NCBI GenBank assembly: GCA_003134855.1
Contig: PLCS01000012.1
Span: 62,001-126,000 of the forward strand
Origin: Acidobacteriaceae bacterium
Lineage (GTDB): Bacteria; Acidobacteriota; Terriglobia; Terriglobales; Acidobacteriaceae
Direction of reading: 5' to 3'
Length of the DNA: 64,000 bases
The translations under genes were made by a program, and so were the position numbers. Every line of letters starts with the position of its first letter. The stretch's first letter is position 1. The notes beneath the pieces were generated by a model. It was not told the origin of the DNA. It saw only the letters and a program-made list of their open reading frames with translations, and made no database searches. Shown in pieces: positions 38,837 to 48,562 of this stretch.

Positions 38837-41800
38837 ATGAATCAGGTGCTAGCCTTGTCTTCTTTCTCGTTCCGTCCCCATCGTGTTCTGCTCTTCTGCG
38901 CCCTCTGCGCATTGCCTTCCGTGCAGCTCTGCCTCGCCCAGCAAGCTGTTGAACCGTGGAAGGCGCCGCACTTTTCCGTCGAGCCCAAGGCCCTCTATGA
39001 AGCCGCCTCGGCGGTGGCCGCGCCCGAAGGCGCGAATGTCTCCATCCTGGTTGACGATGAGAGCTACACCTTCGATGAGGCGGGCCGCATCGCGCACGTC
39101 TGGCATGCTGTCTTCAAGGTGCTCACACAAAAAGGCGCGGAAGGGTGGGACTCTCTATCCGTGGGCTGGGAGCCTTGGCATGAAGTTCGCCCGGTGATCA
39201 AAGTGCGCGTGATCGCGCCCGATTTCTCGGTGCATCTGCTTGATCCCAATGCCATCACCGAAAAACCGGCCCGCGAGGGCGACTACAAGATTTACAGCGA
39301 CGGCAAGAGGCTGCATGCGCCCTTTCCCGCCATCGCCCCCGGTGTGGTGGTCGAGGAAGAGTTTGTCGACAGCGAGACCGAGCCATTTTTCGCTTCCGGC
39401 CGGGTTAGCCAAATCTCCTTCGGCCGCGAACGAATTCCGGTTGCGCATAGCAGAGTGGTCTTCGATGTGCCGGCCGCCCTCCCGCTGCGCTTCGGAAACC
39501 TGCTGCTGCCGGATCTGAAGCCCGTGCGCGCCGAGGCCAATGGGCGGGTCACGTTCACCTTCGAACAGGGGCCGATGGAGGGCTTTGAACCCCGCGAGCC
39601 AAACCTTCCCCCGGATGTGGCGCGCTTCCCAGAGCTCCGATTCTCCACCGGCGCCTCCTGGCAGGCGATTGCCACCGCCTACGCAAAGATTGTGGATGAC
39701 CACGCCGCTACCGCCGCTGTCCAGCCGATTGTGGACAAGCTCATCGCCGGCAAGAAGAGCGCGGCGGAGAAGGAAGCGGCGATCATTGATTATCTCGACC
39801 GCGAGGTCCGCTACACCGGCATCGAGTTTGGCGAAGCGGCGATTGTGCCCCATGAACCCGCCGAAACCCTCGGACACAAGTACGGCGACTGTAAGGACAA
39901 GGCGACGCTGCTGGTGACGATGTTGCGCGCGGCCGGCATTCCGGCCTACGTGGCGCTGCTTAATGCCGGCTCGCGGATGGACGTGCCCGCCGATCTGCCC
40001 GGCATGGGTTCCTTCGACCACGCGATTGTCTACGTGCCGGGGAATCCCAGGCACAAGGAGCCCGCGTTATGGATCGACGCCACCGACCGCTATGCGCGCC
40101 TGGGGCAGTTGCCGCCCAACGATCAGGGCCGCATGGCGCTGATTGCGCGCGCCGAGACCACCGCGCTCGAGAAGACTCCAGAAACCACTTCGAAGGAGAA
40201 TGTGCTGCTGGAGTCCCGCGAACTCGACTTGGCGGAAAACGGCCCGGCCAACGCCTCGGAGATTACGCGGCCCATGGGCATCTTCGAGTCCCACTACCGC
40301 TCCTACTACGCGGACAAGCCCGATAAGGAGACCCGCGAGGGCCTCACCAATTATGTCAAGTCGCAATATGTCGCCGAGAAGCTCGTCAGCGCCGAGCGGA
40401 CTGACCCCGCCGATCTTTCTCGGCAGTTCGAACTGACGCTCAAGTGCGAGAAGGCCAAGCGCGGCTACACCGGACTGGACGGCGCGCAGGCCGCCATTCG
40501 CCTCGACGGGCTCTTCCAGCGCCTTCCCGATGAATTGAAGAAGAAAGATGATCCGGAAGAAGAGAAGAAGAAGCTGAGCGACAAGGACAAGCCCAAAAAG
40601 CCGCGCACGGCCGACTGGTGGCTGAACGAGGCGTCCAGCGTCGAATGGATTTACCGGGTTGTGCCGCCAGACGGCTTGGTGCCCAAGGAACTCCCGGCCG
40701 ATGCGACGATTCAGGTTGGTCCTGCGCTATTGACCGAAAAGTTTTCCAAAGAGGAGGACGGCGTCGTGGTCGCCCACCTGATCTTCGATACGGTCAAGCG
40801 CCGCTATACGGTGGCCGAGGCTACCGAGTTGCGCAATAAGGTTGCCGAACTGATCGCCGGCCCGGCGATTCTGGTCAACTTCGAGTCGAAGGGCGCCGCG
40901 CTTCTGCATGACGGCAAGGTTGGTGAGGCCCTGGCCGCCTATCGCAGCCTGATCGTGCTTCACCCCAGGGAAGCGGTCCATCACCTTCAAATGGCCAACG
41001 TGCTTCTGGAGGCGGGCATGGGCGAAGCGGCGCGCGCCGAAGCCCGCGAGGCCGTCAAGCTCGATCCCAACTCCGCGCTGGCCGAGCGGATTCTGGCCTA
41101 CGTCCTGAAACACGACCTGGTGGGCCGCAATCTGCGCCCCGGCAGCGACCTCAATGGCGCCGCTGAGGCCTTTCGCGCGGCCCTCAAGCTGGAGCCGGAC
41201 GACCACGAAACACAAGGCAATCTGGCCATTCTGCTGGAGTACGACCCGGCCGGGCGGCGCTACGGCGGCCAGGCGAAGATGAAGGAGGCCATTGCCGAGT
41301 ACCAGAAAATCGGTCAGGATAAGCTGGAAGAGCTGGGCGTCAAGAACAACCTTGCCTTCGCTCTCTTTTACGCTGGCGATCCCGAGGGAGCCATCAAGGT
41401 CGCGCAGAACCTCAATCCTCAGCCAAACGCTCTGATTGCGGCCAGCGAGGCCCTGCTCCACGGCAGTAAAGCCGGCCTGGCCGAGGCCAACAAGCGCTCC
41501 AGCGACGACGCGGCCTTCAAAGACTCCGCGCGTACCGCCGGCGACCTGCTGATGAGAATTCGCCAGTATCCGCTGGCGGCCGATTTCCTGGAGGTGGGCG
41601 CGGCCGGCGACAATGCCGCCCAGACCATGGGATTGGCCAGAGTGCTGCGAAGCGCCCAGCGCCACGAGGAAATGCACTTCGCCAACACCCCCGCCGACCA
41701 GGTGAAGCGCGCCTTTTTGCTCACCATGGACCCGGAGCTGACCGAGGCCAAAATGGAGGCTCTCTCCAGCCGCAATGCGCTGACGGTGCTGAAAAACGAG

Positions 41801-43033
41801 GATGCGGCGGAAAAGAAAGCCGCCCTTGAGGCCGGCAAGAAGATGAATAGCTGGCTGGCTCGCGATGACAGCTCCATGAACGTGGAAGTCGACTACCGGC
41901 TCCAGGAGTTCGATCCCAAAGGCGAAGGCAACGATGACCTCGGCTACCGCGAAAAGGTGCAATATTCAAACGGAGCGAAGGGAACTTTCTTTGTAGTGAA
42001 GGAGGACGGACAGTACAAGATACTGGACACCGATGACAAGCCGAACTCGATTGCGCTGGAGATACTCGACCGGATCAAGGCCGGCGATCTGAAAGGCGCG
42101 AAAACGCTACTCGATTGGCTGCGCGAGAACCTGCACCTGAACGGCGGCGACGATCCGCTGGGTGGAGCCACCTTCCCCCGCTTCTGGACCAAGGGAGAGG
42201 CCGCCGACGCGCGCAAGATGAAGCTGGCCGCCGCGGCCATCCTCGTCGGAACCAAGCCTACTGTAGCCCAGGGCGTTGCTCTGCTCGAAGAGGCCCAGAA
42301 GGATGCCTCCGCAACCGACCGCGAAAAAACCAACATCCAACTGGCGCTGGCGGACGGATACTCTCTCCAGGAAAACTTCGCCAATCTGCTGGAAGCCTCT
42401 TCGGAACTGCTCAAGCAGGTTCCGGAGTCCCGCCAGGCCTTCATCTACAATGTGCAGGCGCTGATGGGGCTGGGACGGCATGACGAGGCCATCGCCTTGG
42501 CCGACGGGCGGCTCAAGCTGCTGGACGGCGACCCCGACGCCCTGCTGATGAAGATGGAGATCGAGGCCGACCGCGGCAACTTCGCCGTCGCACGCGGCTG
42601 GGCGCAAAAGCTGATCGATCAGGGCAAGGAGAATGCCGGCCTGTTGAACAACATCGCCTGGTACGCTCTCTTTACCAGCAAGGTGGTGGATGCCGACATC
42701 GCTGCGGCCATCAAGTCCGCGCAACTGGCCAAGGACGACCCGTCCATCCTGCACACCCTGGCCTGCCTCTACGCGGAAACTGGCAAGACCAAGGAAGCCC
42801 ACGACCTGCTGCTGCGCGGCATGGACGATATGAACCTGGATGAGCCGAACGACGCTTACTGGTATGCCTTCGGCCGCATCGCCGAGCAGTATGGCGAGCG
42901 CGAGATCGCTATTGCCGATTACCGCAAGCTGGAGAAGCCCAAGCAGTTTCTGACGATTTCCACCTCTACCTGGCGCCTCGCGCAGATGCGCCTCAAGGCG
43001 ATGAATGTGGAGGGAGCCGCGCCCGCCAAGTAA
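38837..43033 (+). CDS. Exported DUF3857 / transglutaminase / TPR protein
   Basis: A 1,398-residue exported protein. A signal peptide (to about LCLAQQ) is followed by a DUF3857 domain (about residues 45-230; DDESYTFDEAGRIAHVWHAVFKV), a transglutaminase-like core with C352 in YGDCKDKATLLVTMLRAAGIP (residues about 300-430, His in SFDHAIVYVPG), a charged Lys-rich insert near 565-585 (KKKDDPEEEKKKLSDKDKPK), and tetratricopeptide repeats from about 690 to the end. Such proteins are common in Acidobacteria and Bacteroidetes and may process peptides at the cell surface; the substrate is unknown. I chose the ATG at 38837, which leads the signal peptide; a TTG at 38795 is in frame. Confidence 0.85.
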   Translation: MNQVLALSSFSFRPHRVLLFCALCALPSVQLCLAQQAVEPWKAPHFSVEPKALYEAASAVAAPEGANVSILVDDESYTFDEAGRIAHVWHAVFKVLTQKGAEGWDSLSVGWEPWHEVRPVIKVRVIAPDFSVHLLDPNAITEKPAREGDYKIYSDGKRLHAPFPAIAPGVVVEEEFVDSETEPFFASGRVSQISFGRERIPVAHSRVVFDVPAALPLRFGNLLLPDLKPVRAEANGRVTFTFEQGPMEGFEPREPNLPPDVARFPELRFSTGASWQAIATAYAKIVDDHAATAAVQPIVDKLIAGKKSAAEKEAAIIDYLDREVRYTGIEFGEAAIVPHEPAETLGHKYGDCKDKATLLVTMLRAAGIPAYVALLNAGSRMDVPADLPGMGSFDHAIVYVPGNPRHKEPALWIDATDRYARLGQLPPNDQGRMALIARAETTALEKTPETTSKENVLLESRELDLAENGPANASEITRPMGIFESHYRSYYADKPDKETREGLTNYVKSQYVAEKLVSAERTDPADLSRQFELTLKCEKAKRGYTGLDGAQAAIRLDGLFQRLPDELKKKDDPEEEKKKLSDKDKPKKPRTADWWLNEASSVEWIYRVVPPDGLVPKELPADATIQVGPALLTEKFSKEEDGVVVAHLIFDTVKRRYTVAEATELRNKVAELIAGPAILVNFESKGAALLHDGKVGEALAAYRSLIVLHPREAVHHLQMANVLLEAGMGEAARAEAREAVKLDPNSALAERILAYVLKHDLVGRNLRPGSDLNGAAEAFRAALKLEPDDHETQGNLAILLEYDPAGRRYGGQAKMKEAIAEYQKIGQDKLEELGVKNNLAFALFYAGDPEGAIKVAQNLNPQPNALIAASEALLHGSKAGLAEANKRSSDDAAFKDSARTAGDLLMRIRQYPLAADFLEVGAAGDNAAQTMGLARVLRSAQRHEEMHFANTPADQVKRAFLLTMDPELTEAKMEALSSRNALTVLKNEDAAEKKAALEAGKKMNSWLARDDSSMNVEVDYRLQEFDPKGEGNDDLGYREKVQYSNGAKGTFFVVKEDGQYKILDTDDKPNSIALEILDRIKAGDLKGAKTLLDWLRENLHLNGGDDPLGGATFPRFWTKGEAADARKMKLAAAAILVGTKPTVAQGVALLEEAQKDASATDREKTNIQLALADGYSLQENFANLLEASSELLKQVPESRQAFIYNVQALMGLGRHDEAIALADGRLKLLDGDPDALLMKMEIEADRGNFAVARGWAQKLIDQGKENAGLLNNIAWYALFTSKVVDADIAAAIKSAQLAKDDPSILHTLACLYAETGKTKEAHDLLLRGMDDMNLDEPNDAYWYAFGRIAEQYGEREIAIADYRKLEKPKQFLTISTSTWRLAQMRLKAMNVEGAAPAK

Positions 43034-43206
43034 GTACTGCTATACAGGTTGCGAAAAACGCATTCAAGGCTGCAAGAAGTGTCAAGGCACGACTTCAGTC
43101 GTGCCGTAAATACTACAAAATAAATGTCGGGCTTTAGCCCCTGCGGGATGCTTTTCGTGTGCTTCGCTTGGAAACAGGCCTTTTTATGCAACCTGTATAG
43201 CAATAC
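43034..43206. mobile_element. Miniature inverted-repeat element (MITE-like)
   Basis: Terminal arms GTACTGCTATACAGGTTGC (43034-43052) and 43188-43206 are inverted repeats at 18 of 19 positions, with 15 perfect (43038-43052 / 43188-43202). Inside are GGCACGACT/AGTCGTGCC (43085-43104) and GGGCTTTAGCCC. It begins just after the stop of the TPR gene. No transposase and no clean target duplication are seen. Confidence 0.65.
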
Positions 43207-43287
43207 CGGGGAAGAGTATCCCGAAACAACTGCGCTCAAGTCGACGCGCTCATCAGGATAGTGTATTCCTGGTCTTGCTCTTGCGCT

Positions 43288-43446
43288 TCACGCTCTCGCG
43301 GTACGGGCAACAAGCCCTCTCGCGGCCAGCGCGGCCTCGGCTTCCAGTGCGTTGCGCACCGACGCGGCCAGCCGCGGCCGCGCCATCTCTATCTTCACGC
43401 TGGAGAGGATCTTCCTGTCATTATCGAGTTGGCTCTTCCCTTTCAT
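43288..43446 (-). CDS. Small protein, 52 residues
   Basis: An open frame of 52 codons starting MKGKSQLDNDRKILSSVKIE and continuing MARPRLAASVRNALEAEAAL before ending ARTARA. A GGGGG ribosome site lies five bases before the ATG. It begins 25 bp after the stop of the 89-residue gene in the same direction, suggesting a two-gene unit. No family is recognised. Confidence 0.4.
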   Translation of the reverse strand: MKGKSQLDNDRKILSSVKIEMARPRLAASVRNALEAEAALAARGLVARTARA

Positions 43447-43471
43447 CGCAGCCCCCTGATCTTGGGATAAG

Positions 43472-43741
43472 TTAGTTTACGACCGTATCCAATCCCGGAA
43501 CCGGCCCCAGCCTCAGCGCAACCAGCACCTCCAGCAGCGTGGCCGAGTTGCGCACGCTCCCCGAGAGAATCGAAAGCGCTTCCGCGATCGGAATGTGTTG
43601 CTTCGCCAGCACATCAAGGCTGTCGCTAACTTTGTGGAGTTTTTTGGCTTCTTGGAGAATTTCTTTGGCGGGCATGGACTGCGCGGCCTTCTGGGAACCT
43701 TCAAGGAAGCTGGACCGGCCTTTGTCGCTGCCGTCTCTCAC
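43472..43741 (-). CDS. Small protein of unknown function, 89 residues
   Basis: A GTG-started frame; an internal ATG at 43675 (MPAKEILQEAKKLHKVSDSL) is an alternative start. The C-terminal part AEALSILSGSVRNSATLLEV resembles small conserved hypothetical proteins I associate with Acidobacteria, with helices and an IPIAEAL...SVRNSATLLEVLV core. It sits in a repeat-rich gap ahead of the 52-residue gene. A toxin-antitoxin role cannot be shown. Confidence 0.5.
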   Translation of the reverse strand: MRDGSDKGRSSFLEGSQKAAQSMPAKEILQEAKKLHKVSDSLDVLAKQHIPIAEALSILSGSVRNSATLLEVLVALRLGPVPGLDTVVN

Positions 43742-44196
43742 CTTCGCTATAGATCACGCTAACAGCATTCGTGCACATCGTCTGTTCACATTGGACCGTC
43801 ACAACCCAGGCGCTTTGTTCCCGTCTTCCAGCAGCTCAACTCGCCGCGAAGAGTTTCAGCCGGAAATGAACAAGCCAAGATAGTTCCGTGCCCCTGCATC
43901 CTTAGCGAAGCGCAGCGAAGTCGAAGGACCTGCAACTAGTTTTTCTGGCAAAAGGGTGTGAAACCTCGAACCTCAACCAGCTTTGTTCATCGGGAGCAGC
44001 CCGACTCGCCGCTGTAAGTTGCGCCACCAATGAACCCGCTAACTTGCTAACTTGCTATCACCGCGAAGCGGTGGCTAACTTGCTGATTTTGTTTACAAAC
44101 CGCCTCATCCAACTATGTTGTTCATCGGAAGCCGGCTGCATCGGTCTGCGGCCCACTGCCGCAAGCAGTCAAAGCGCATCAAGGTAAAATCAATCC
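43742..44196. repeat. Gene-free stretch with short repeats
   Basis: No convincing gene. It holds three copies of CTAACTTG (44039, 44047, 44075) around a CACCGC-GAA-GCGGTG hairpin (44059-44073), a TTGTTCATCGG repeat (about 43984 and 44115), and a purine-rich segment TTAGCGAAGCGCAGCGAAG near 43902. The promoter for the gene at 44197 must lie at its right end. Confidence 0.5.
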
Positions 44197-45252
44197 ATGA
44201 GGCTTCCCCGCAACGCGGAAATCTGGCTTGTGCCCTACCTGCGGGACCGACTGCGGAAGAACCTGCGGCCCACTCGTCCGAAGCGCGCCTGGGTTGCCAT
44301 CGCCGATCACTACGAGCCGCTGGGCATGGGCGCATCCATTGAAACGGCGCTGGGCTGCGTGGCCCGCTGGCGCGACCGGTGGCCTCGCATTGCCGGAGAC
44401 GCTCCCCGCGACGCCGCCGGCCAGCGCCCCCAGTACAGCTTCTTCTACCCCCAGGAAGAGTACCGCCGTGAACTGCTCGACGGCATCGCCGAGATCGTGC
44501 GCCTGGGCGTCGCCGACGTCGAGGTGCATCTCCATCACAACAACGAGCAGCGCGACACCTTCATCCGGAAAGTGACGGAGTACTGCCGCCGCCTCACCGG
44601 CGACCACGGCCTGCTGCGCCAGCAGGGCGGCCGCACCGTCTTCGGCTTCATCCATGGCAACTGGGCGCTCGACAACTCTCGCCCGGACGGCAAATGGTGC
44701 GGCCTCAACGGCGAGATTGCCCTGCTGCGCGATTTCGGCTGCTACGCCGACTTCACCATGCCTTCAATTCCCTCGCCGACCCAGGGGCGCGTTGTCAATC
44801 AAATCTACTGGTGCACGAACAACTCGGACAATCGGCCCCGCTCCTTCGATCACGGCATTGAAGCCACCGTCGGCGGAGGCCGGCGCGGTGACCTGCTGAT
44901 GATCACCGGCCCGCTCGGCCTGCGCTTCGATGAACGCCTGATGCCGCGCATGGAGACCGGCGAACTCGCAGGCTACGACCTGCCCACGGCCTCGCGCGTG
45001 CGCCGGTGGTTCAATCTGGCTCCCGCCATAGGCGAAGACATCTTTCTGAAGCTCTACACCCACGGCGCGCAGGAGAGAAATCTCGAGCCGCTACTCAACG
45101 GCGGGCTCGCCAGCCTCTTCCACTGGCTGGCGGACGAAGCGGAACGAAGAGGCATCGAGATTCACTGGGCCACAGCCTGGCAGATGTACCAGGCTGCCGA
45201 CGCGCTGATACACGATCACAAATCCGATTCTGTTCCAGCGGCCTCTTCGTAA
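44197..45252 (+). CDS. Polysaccharide deacetylase-like (GH/deacetylase fold) protein
   Basis: A 351-residue cytoplasmic protein. RAWVAIADHYEPLG near the N-terminus, VEVHLHHNNEQRDTF, FGFIHGNWALDNSRPDG and LLRDFGCYADFTMPS give the layout of the glycoside hydrolase/deacetylase (seven-stranded barrel) superfamily, with Asp/His pairs in the expected places (DHYEP, HLHHN, HGNWALDN). Related proteins occur in exopolysaccharide loci of Acidobacteria and Proteobacteria. The reaction is unproven. It begins the second glycan locus and precedes a GT39-like membrane enzyme. Confidence 0.65.
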   Translation: MRLPRNAEIWLVPYLRDRLRKNLRPTRPKRAWVAIADHYEPLGMGASIETALGCVARWRDRWPRIAGDAPRDAAGQRPQYSFFYPQEEYRRELLDGIAEIVRLGVADVEVHLHHNNEQRDTFIRKVTEYCRRLTGDHGLLRQQGGRTVFGFIHGNWALDNSRPDGKWCGLNGEIALLRDFGCYADFTMPSIPSPTQGRVVNQIYWCTNNSDNRPRSFDHGIEATVGGGRRGDLLMITGPLGLRFDERLMPRMETGELAGYDLPTASRVRRWFNLAPAIGEDIFLKLYTHGAQERNLEPLLNGGLASLFHWLADEAERRGIEIHWATAWQMYQAADALIHDHKSDSVPAASS

Positions 45253-45366
45253 ACCGCAGTCCAGAAAACTATCCGGGCGGTTGAATCATCGATTTTTCAA
45301 TTTGGCAGGTTCAACAGCTCTTTCTGAAACTCCAAACTTGAAGTGTTTGTAGTAAAAGGATTTTTC

Positions 45367-46938
45367 ATGAATGACAAACCTCCGTTAAGCTCCCTTTCAG
45401 CCGAATCCGGCTCAACGAGCCAACTGTCGATTCGTTTTCAGGCTGCCGGAACGATGCGCGCAGACCGATCTCTCTCTCATGCCGCCGTCTACGGATGGCT
45501 GGGATTTGCCATTCTTCTGTTTCTTCTGCAGACCATCCCTTATCTTTCCTACCGCTGGGTCACGGACGAGAGCTGGTATTCCGGGCCTGCCTACTCGATT
45601 GCCCACGGGAATGGAATTGCGGATCCAGCTATCGGACCCAATGACCTCGAAAATCATTTCGATGCGCGGCCACCCGGGACCGCGCTGGTCATAGCCTCTG
45701 CTTTCCGGCTCTTCGGGACCAGTCAGGTAACCGCCCGCCTGGGATCAATTCTTGCCGGACTAATGATTATTTTTCTTACTTACCGCTTGGCGCGCGATCT
45801 CATTGGGGAAGAGGGCGCATTGGTCGCTGCATTCCTTGTAGCAACCGACAATCTGATTGTGCTTACTTCCCGCTCCGCACGGCCTGAAGCTTTAACTACC
45901 ATGGCAATCCTGGCCTCGCTGCTTGCAATGAAGCAGTATGCTGGGAATGACCGTTCTATCTGGGCTTTTTTTAGCGGCCTCCTGATTGCTATGGGAACCA
46001 TGTTTCATATCACGCTGCTAGGGTACATTGTTTCCCTCGGCGTTATGGTTATAGTTCTTGACTGCAAGCGCAGTAGATTTCCTCTGCGGGGCGCATTCGC
46101 CTATACACTCGGATATCTGCTCGGACTGCTTCCCTTCGCCGTCTGGATAATGATTTCTCCTTCTGGCAGGGACGGCTTTCGCGAAGAATACCTGAGCCGC
46201 GCTAGTGGCACACCGCTGTGGTCAAGATTACTGCAAGAGGGCCATCGCTATTCCGATCTGCTCGGCCTCAATATGCTGCACGGGCATGGACTGGAGTCCA
46301 TTCCGTGCAGGCTACCCATACCACTCTTCTTTCTGGCGGTCAGCTTTCTCCTCTGGAAACTTCGCCCGCGATGGTTCTATCTTGAATTGCTCATGCTAAC
46401 CCCTACCGTGTTGTGGTTAGTTTACACGGTGAACAAGTCTTCGCGCTATCTCGCGCTCCTTGCGCCAATCTTTGCCCTGGCCATTGGCGCCGCAGTTGCC
46501 GCCACGGGCAACAACCGGAAACTGCATCGCGTCTTTCTGAGCCTCTCCTGCTTGGTTATCGCCGCGCAGATTTCGGCAAATTTGTTTTTGCTGAATGCCG
46601 CGCGCATGGCTGATTACAACAAGGTGACGGCGGAATTGCGCAGTGTGATTCCCCCCGGCCAAACAGCGTACGGAACCATCACCTTCTGGCTCGCGCTCCA
46701 CGATCGGCCATTCATCTCGTACGAGCGTACCAATCCCTGGATGGCGGCCAACCAGTTCCATGCAAGATACTTCATCACGGGGGACCGCGTGATGAACAGC
46801 GGACTTCCGAGTGACGAGGCATTCTATGACGACCTGCGTGGCAGCATGGCCGAGGTGATCGCGCAAAGCAAACTAATCGCTCACTTCCCAGACCCTTATT
46901 ACGGAGACCTGAGAATCTATGAAAGATATGCGCCTTGA
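45367..46938 (+). CDS. GT39-like (ArnT/PMT-type) membrane glycosyltransferase
   Basis: A 523-residue GT-C fold enzyme with about ten membrane helices. The first loop carries VTDESWYSGPAYSIAHGNGI (the DE pair is the usual catalytic/metal site) and HFDARPPGTALVIASAFRLF (the second Asp). These enzymes move sugar from a polyprenyl phosphate carrier to lipid A, protein or glycan on the periplasmic side. The start at 45367 follows AAAGGA; a GTG at 45343 is in frame. The final 150 residues are soluble. Confidence 0.85.
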   Translation: MNDKPPLSSLSAESGSTSQLSIRFQAAGTMRADRSLSHAAVYGWLGFAILLFLLQTIPYLSYRWVTDESWYSGPAYSIAHGNGIADPAIGPNDLENHFDARPPGTALVIASAFRLFGTSQVTARLGSILAGLMIIFLTYRLARDLIGEEGALVAAFLVATDNLIVLTSRSARPEALTTMAILASLLAMKQYAGNDRSIWAFFSGLLIAMGTMFHITLLGYIVSLGVMVIVLDCKRSRFPLRGAFAYTLGYLLGLLPFAVWIMISPSGRDGFREEYLSRASGTPLWSRLLQEGHRYSDLLGLNMLHGHGLESIPCRLPIPLFFLAVSFLLWKLRPRWFYLELLMLTPTVLWLVYTVNKSSRYLALLAPIFALAIGAAVAATGNNRKLHRVFLSLSCLVIAAQISANLFLLNAARMADYNKVTAELRSVIPPGQTAYGTITFWLALHDRPFISYERTNPWMAANQFHARYFITGDRVMNSGLPSDEAFYDDLRGSMAEVIAQSKLIAHFPDPYYGDLRIYERYAP

Positions 46939-47163
46939 TGGCCCACGCATCAATGGCCAGCGCAATCAGGTGTTCATGCAATAAAAACCCCGGCTGGCAG
47001 CCAATCGAAGCATTCGTAATACAAGGCATAAATGCCTTTAAAGAACATATGCCGCGCTCATCGGCCGAAAAGCGGCGCCAGTTCTGGTTGAAACCGAAGG
47101 AGCTGGCAGTTTCTGACGGAGCAGGAGTTGAGAAAGCTCTGCACAAGTTCCTCGTGGCGAGAG

Positions 47164-48459
47164 CTAAACAAGAGCTCCTGTCGAGGGGGAGGCTTTGAGG
47201 GTGAGCTTGGTCAGATCGAGGATGGCCAGGCCGCTGACTGTCATTTGCGCAAGCGCCGCGGCCGTTGGCTTTTGCGCGATGACCAGCGTGTCGGACGACG
47301 AGATCAGATCATCAAGGCTGCGCGTCAGCAGCCGGCCTATATGCGGCAGCGCTGAGACCACAAAGCTTAGATTGCTTCCGTAGATTTCGTCGAGTTGAAT
47401 GTGGGGGTCGAAGATTCTGACCGCCCTTCCCTTGCCGATCAGATGCTCGATGATCGTAATCACCGGGCTCTCGCGCAGATCGTCGGTATCTTCCTTGAAG
47501 GCCAGGCCATAAATACCGACTTGATTTCCGGGCAGTTCGAGCACCTGATGAATGCTTCTTCTAAGGTGTTCGTCGTTGGAAGAAAGGACGGATGCGAGCA
47601 GCGGCAGCTTGAGGTCAAGCCGTGAGGCGCGAAAGGTAAGCGCGCGCAGATCCTTGGGCAGGCAGGATCCGCCAAAGGCGAAGCCGGGCTTGAGGTAAGC
47701 GGGAGAGATATTCAGCTTTGTATCCCGGCACATGGTGGCCATGACCTGTTCGGGGTTGACGCCGAGGCTGGCGGCCAGCGAACCAATCTCGTTTGCAAAT
47801 CCGATCTTCACCGCGTGAAAGGCATTGCAGGTGTACTTGATCATTTCGGCGGTGCGCAGGGAGACGATGGAGACCTCGCCCGGCAGGCCGGAGTAAAGGT
47901 CAGCCACAAAGCGCGCGGCATCGTCGGTGCTGCCGCCGACCACCAGCAGGGATGGCTCCATGAAGTCCTGCACCGCGGTGCCTTCGCGAAGAAACTCGGG
48001 GTTGGAGACAATCTCGACATCCTCTCTGCGGGCGAAGACGGTCTCCAGCAGGCTTTCGCAGGTTCCAGGGAAGACGGTACTGCGCACGGTGACGATCAGA
48101 CGCTTTTTTCTGGGCCGCAGCAGGCCGGAGATTTCGTCGCAGACGCGGCGCAGATGGCTGAGGTCGATGTTTCCATTCGCCTGCGAGGGCGTACCCACGC
48201 AGAGCATGACAACATCCGCGGCGGCAAGGGCATACTCATCGAGCTCGCCGGCCTTCAGCCTTCCCGCGGCGACATTCTTTTGGATCAACTGGTCAAGCCC
48301 GGCCTCGAAGAACGGCGATTGCGCCTTGCGAACGGACTCCATTTTATTGAGGTCGCGGTCAACGCCGAGAACATGGTGTCCGATTTCCGCAAAGCAGGCA
48401 GCGCTGACGCATCCCACATAACCTAAACCGACCACAATGACGCTGCGCTTGCTCTCCAT
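47164..48459 (-). CDS. Nucleotide-sugar 6-dehydrogenase (UDP-Glc/GDP-Man family)
   Basis: Oxidises a nucleotide sugar to its uronate with two NAD+. The N-terminus VIVVGLGYVGCVSAACFAE binds NAD, VVMLCVGTPS and TVRSTVFPGTCESLLE follow, NPEFLREGTAVQDF is a hallmark, and the catalytic cysteine is C266 in FAFGGSCLPKDLRAL, a spelling typical of AlgD-like GDP-mannose dehydrogenases. Length 431 is standard. The ATG at 48459 starts the domain; the frame opens upstream to 48534. It is divergent from the GT4 gene and supplies uronate for the polysaccharide. UDP versus GDP specificity is unresolved. Confidence 0.9.
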   Translation of the reverse strand: MESKRSVIVVGLGYVGCVSAACFAEIGHHVLGVDRDLNKMESVRKAQSPFFEAGLDQLIQKNVAAGRLKAGELDEYALAAADVVMLCVGTPSQANGNIDLSHLRRVCDEISGLLRPRKKRLIVTVRSTVFPGTCESLLETVFARREDVEIVSNPEFLREGTAVQDFMEPSLLVVGGSTDDAARFVADLYSGLPGEVSIVSLRTAEMIKYTCNAFHAVKIGFANEIGSLAASLGVNPEQVMATMCRDTKLNISPAYLKPGFAFGGSCLPKDLRALTFRASRLDLKLPLLASVLSSNDEHLRRSIHQVLELPGNQVGIYGLAFKEDTDDLRESPVITIIEHLIGKGRAVRIFDPHIQLDEIYGSNLSFVVSALPHIGRLLTRSLDDLISSSDTLVIAQKPTAAALAQMTVSGLAILDLTKLTLKASPSTGALV

Positions 48460-48562
48460 ATCGATTCCTGACGATCCTCGGAGGTAGTTTATCATGGGGT
48501 ATCGAGAGGTAGATGGAAGATCCGCCTCGTCCACCCTTCAAGCGAGGAGGCGCCCAGCGGTA
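48460..48562. promoter_or_regulatory. Divergent promoter region of the second glycan locus
   Basis: 103 bp between the starts of the dehydrogenase (-) and the GT4 gene (+). Both transcription starts must lie here or inside the opposing genes; no clear -35/-10 or sigma-54 site was recognised. Confidence 0.35.

Noticed and set aside
44039..44082. Possible CRISPR-like array of CTAACTTG repeats
   Set aside because: Repeats are only 8 bp, irregularly spaced and without unique spacers of constant length.
46939..47163. Possible small gene between the GT39-like and dehydrogenase genes
   Set aside because: An 87-codon frame exists from 46935, but it has no ribosome site and overlaps the end of the dehydrogenase gene; no family is recognised.
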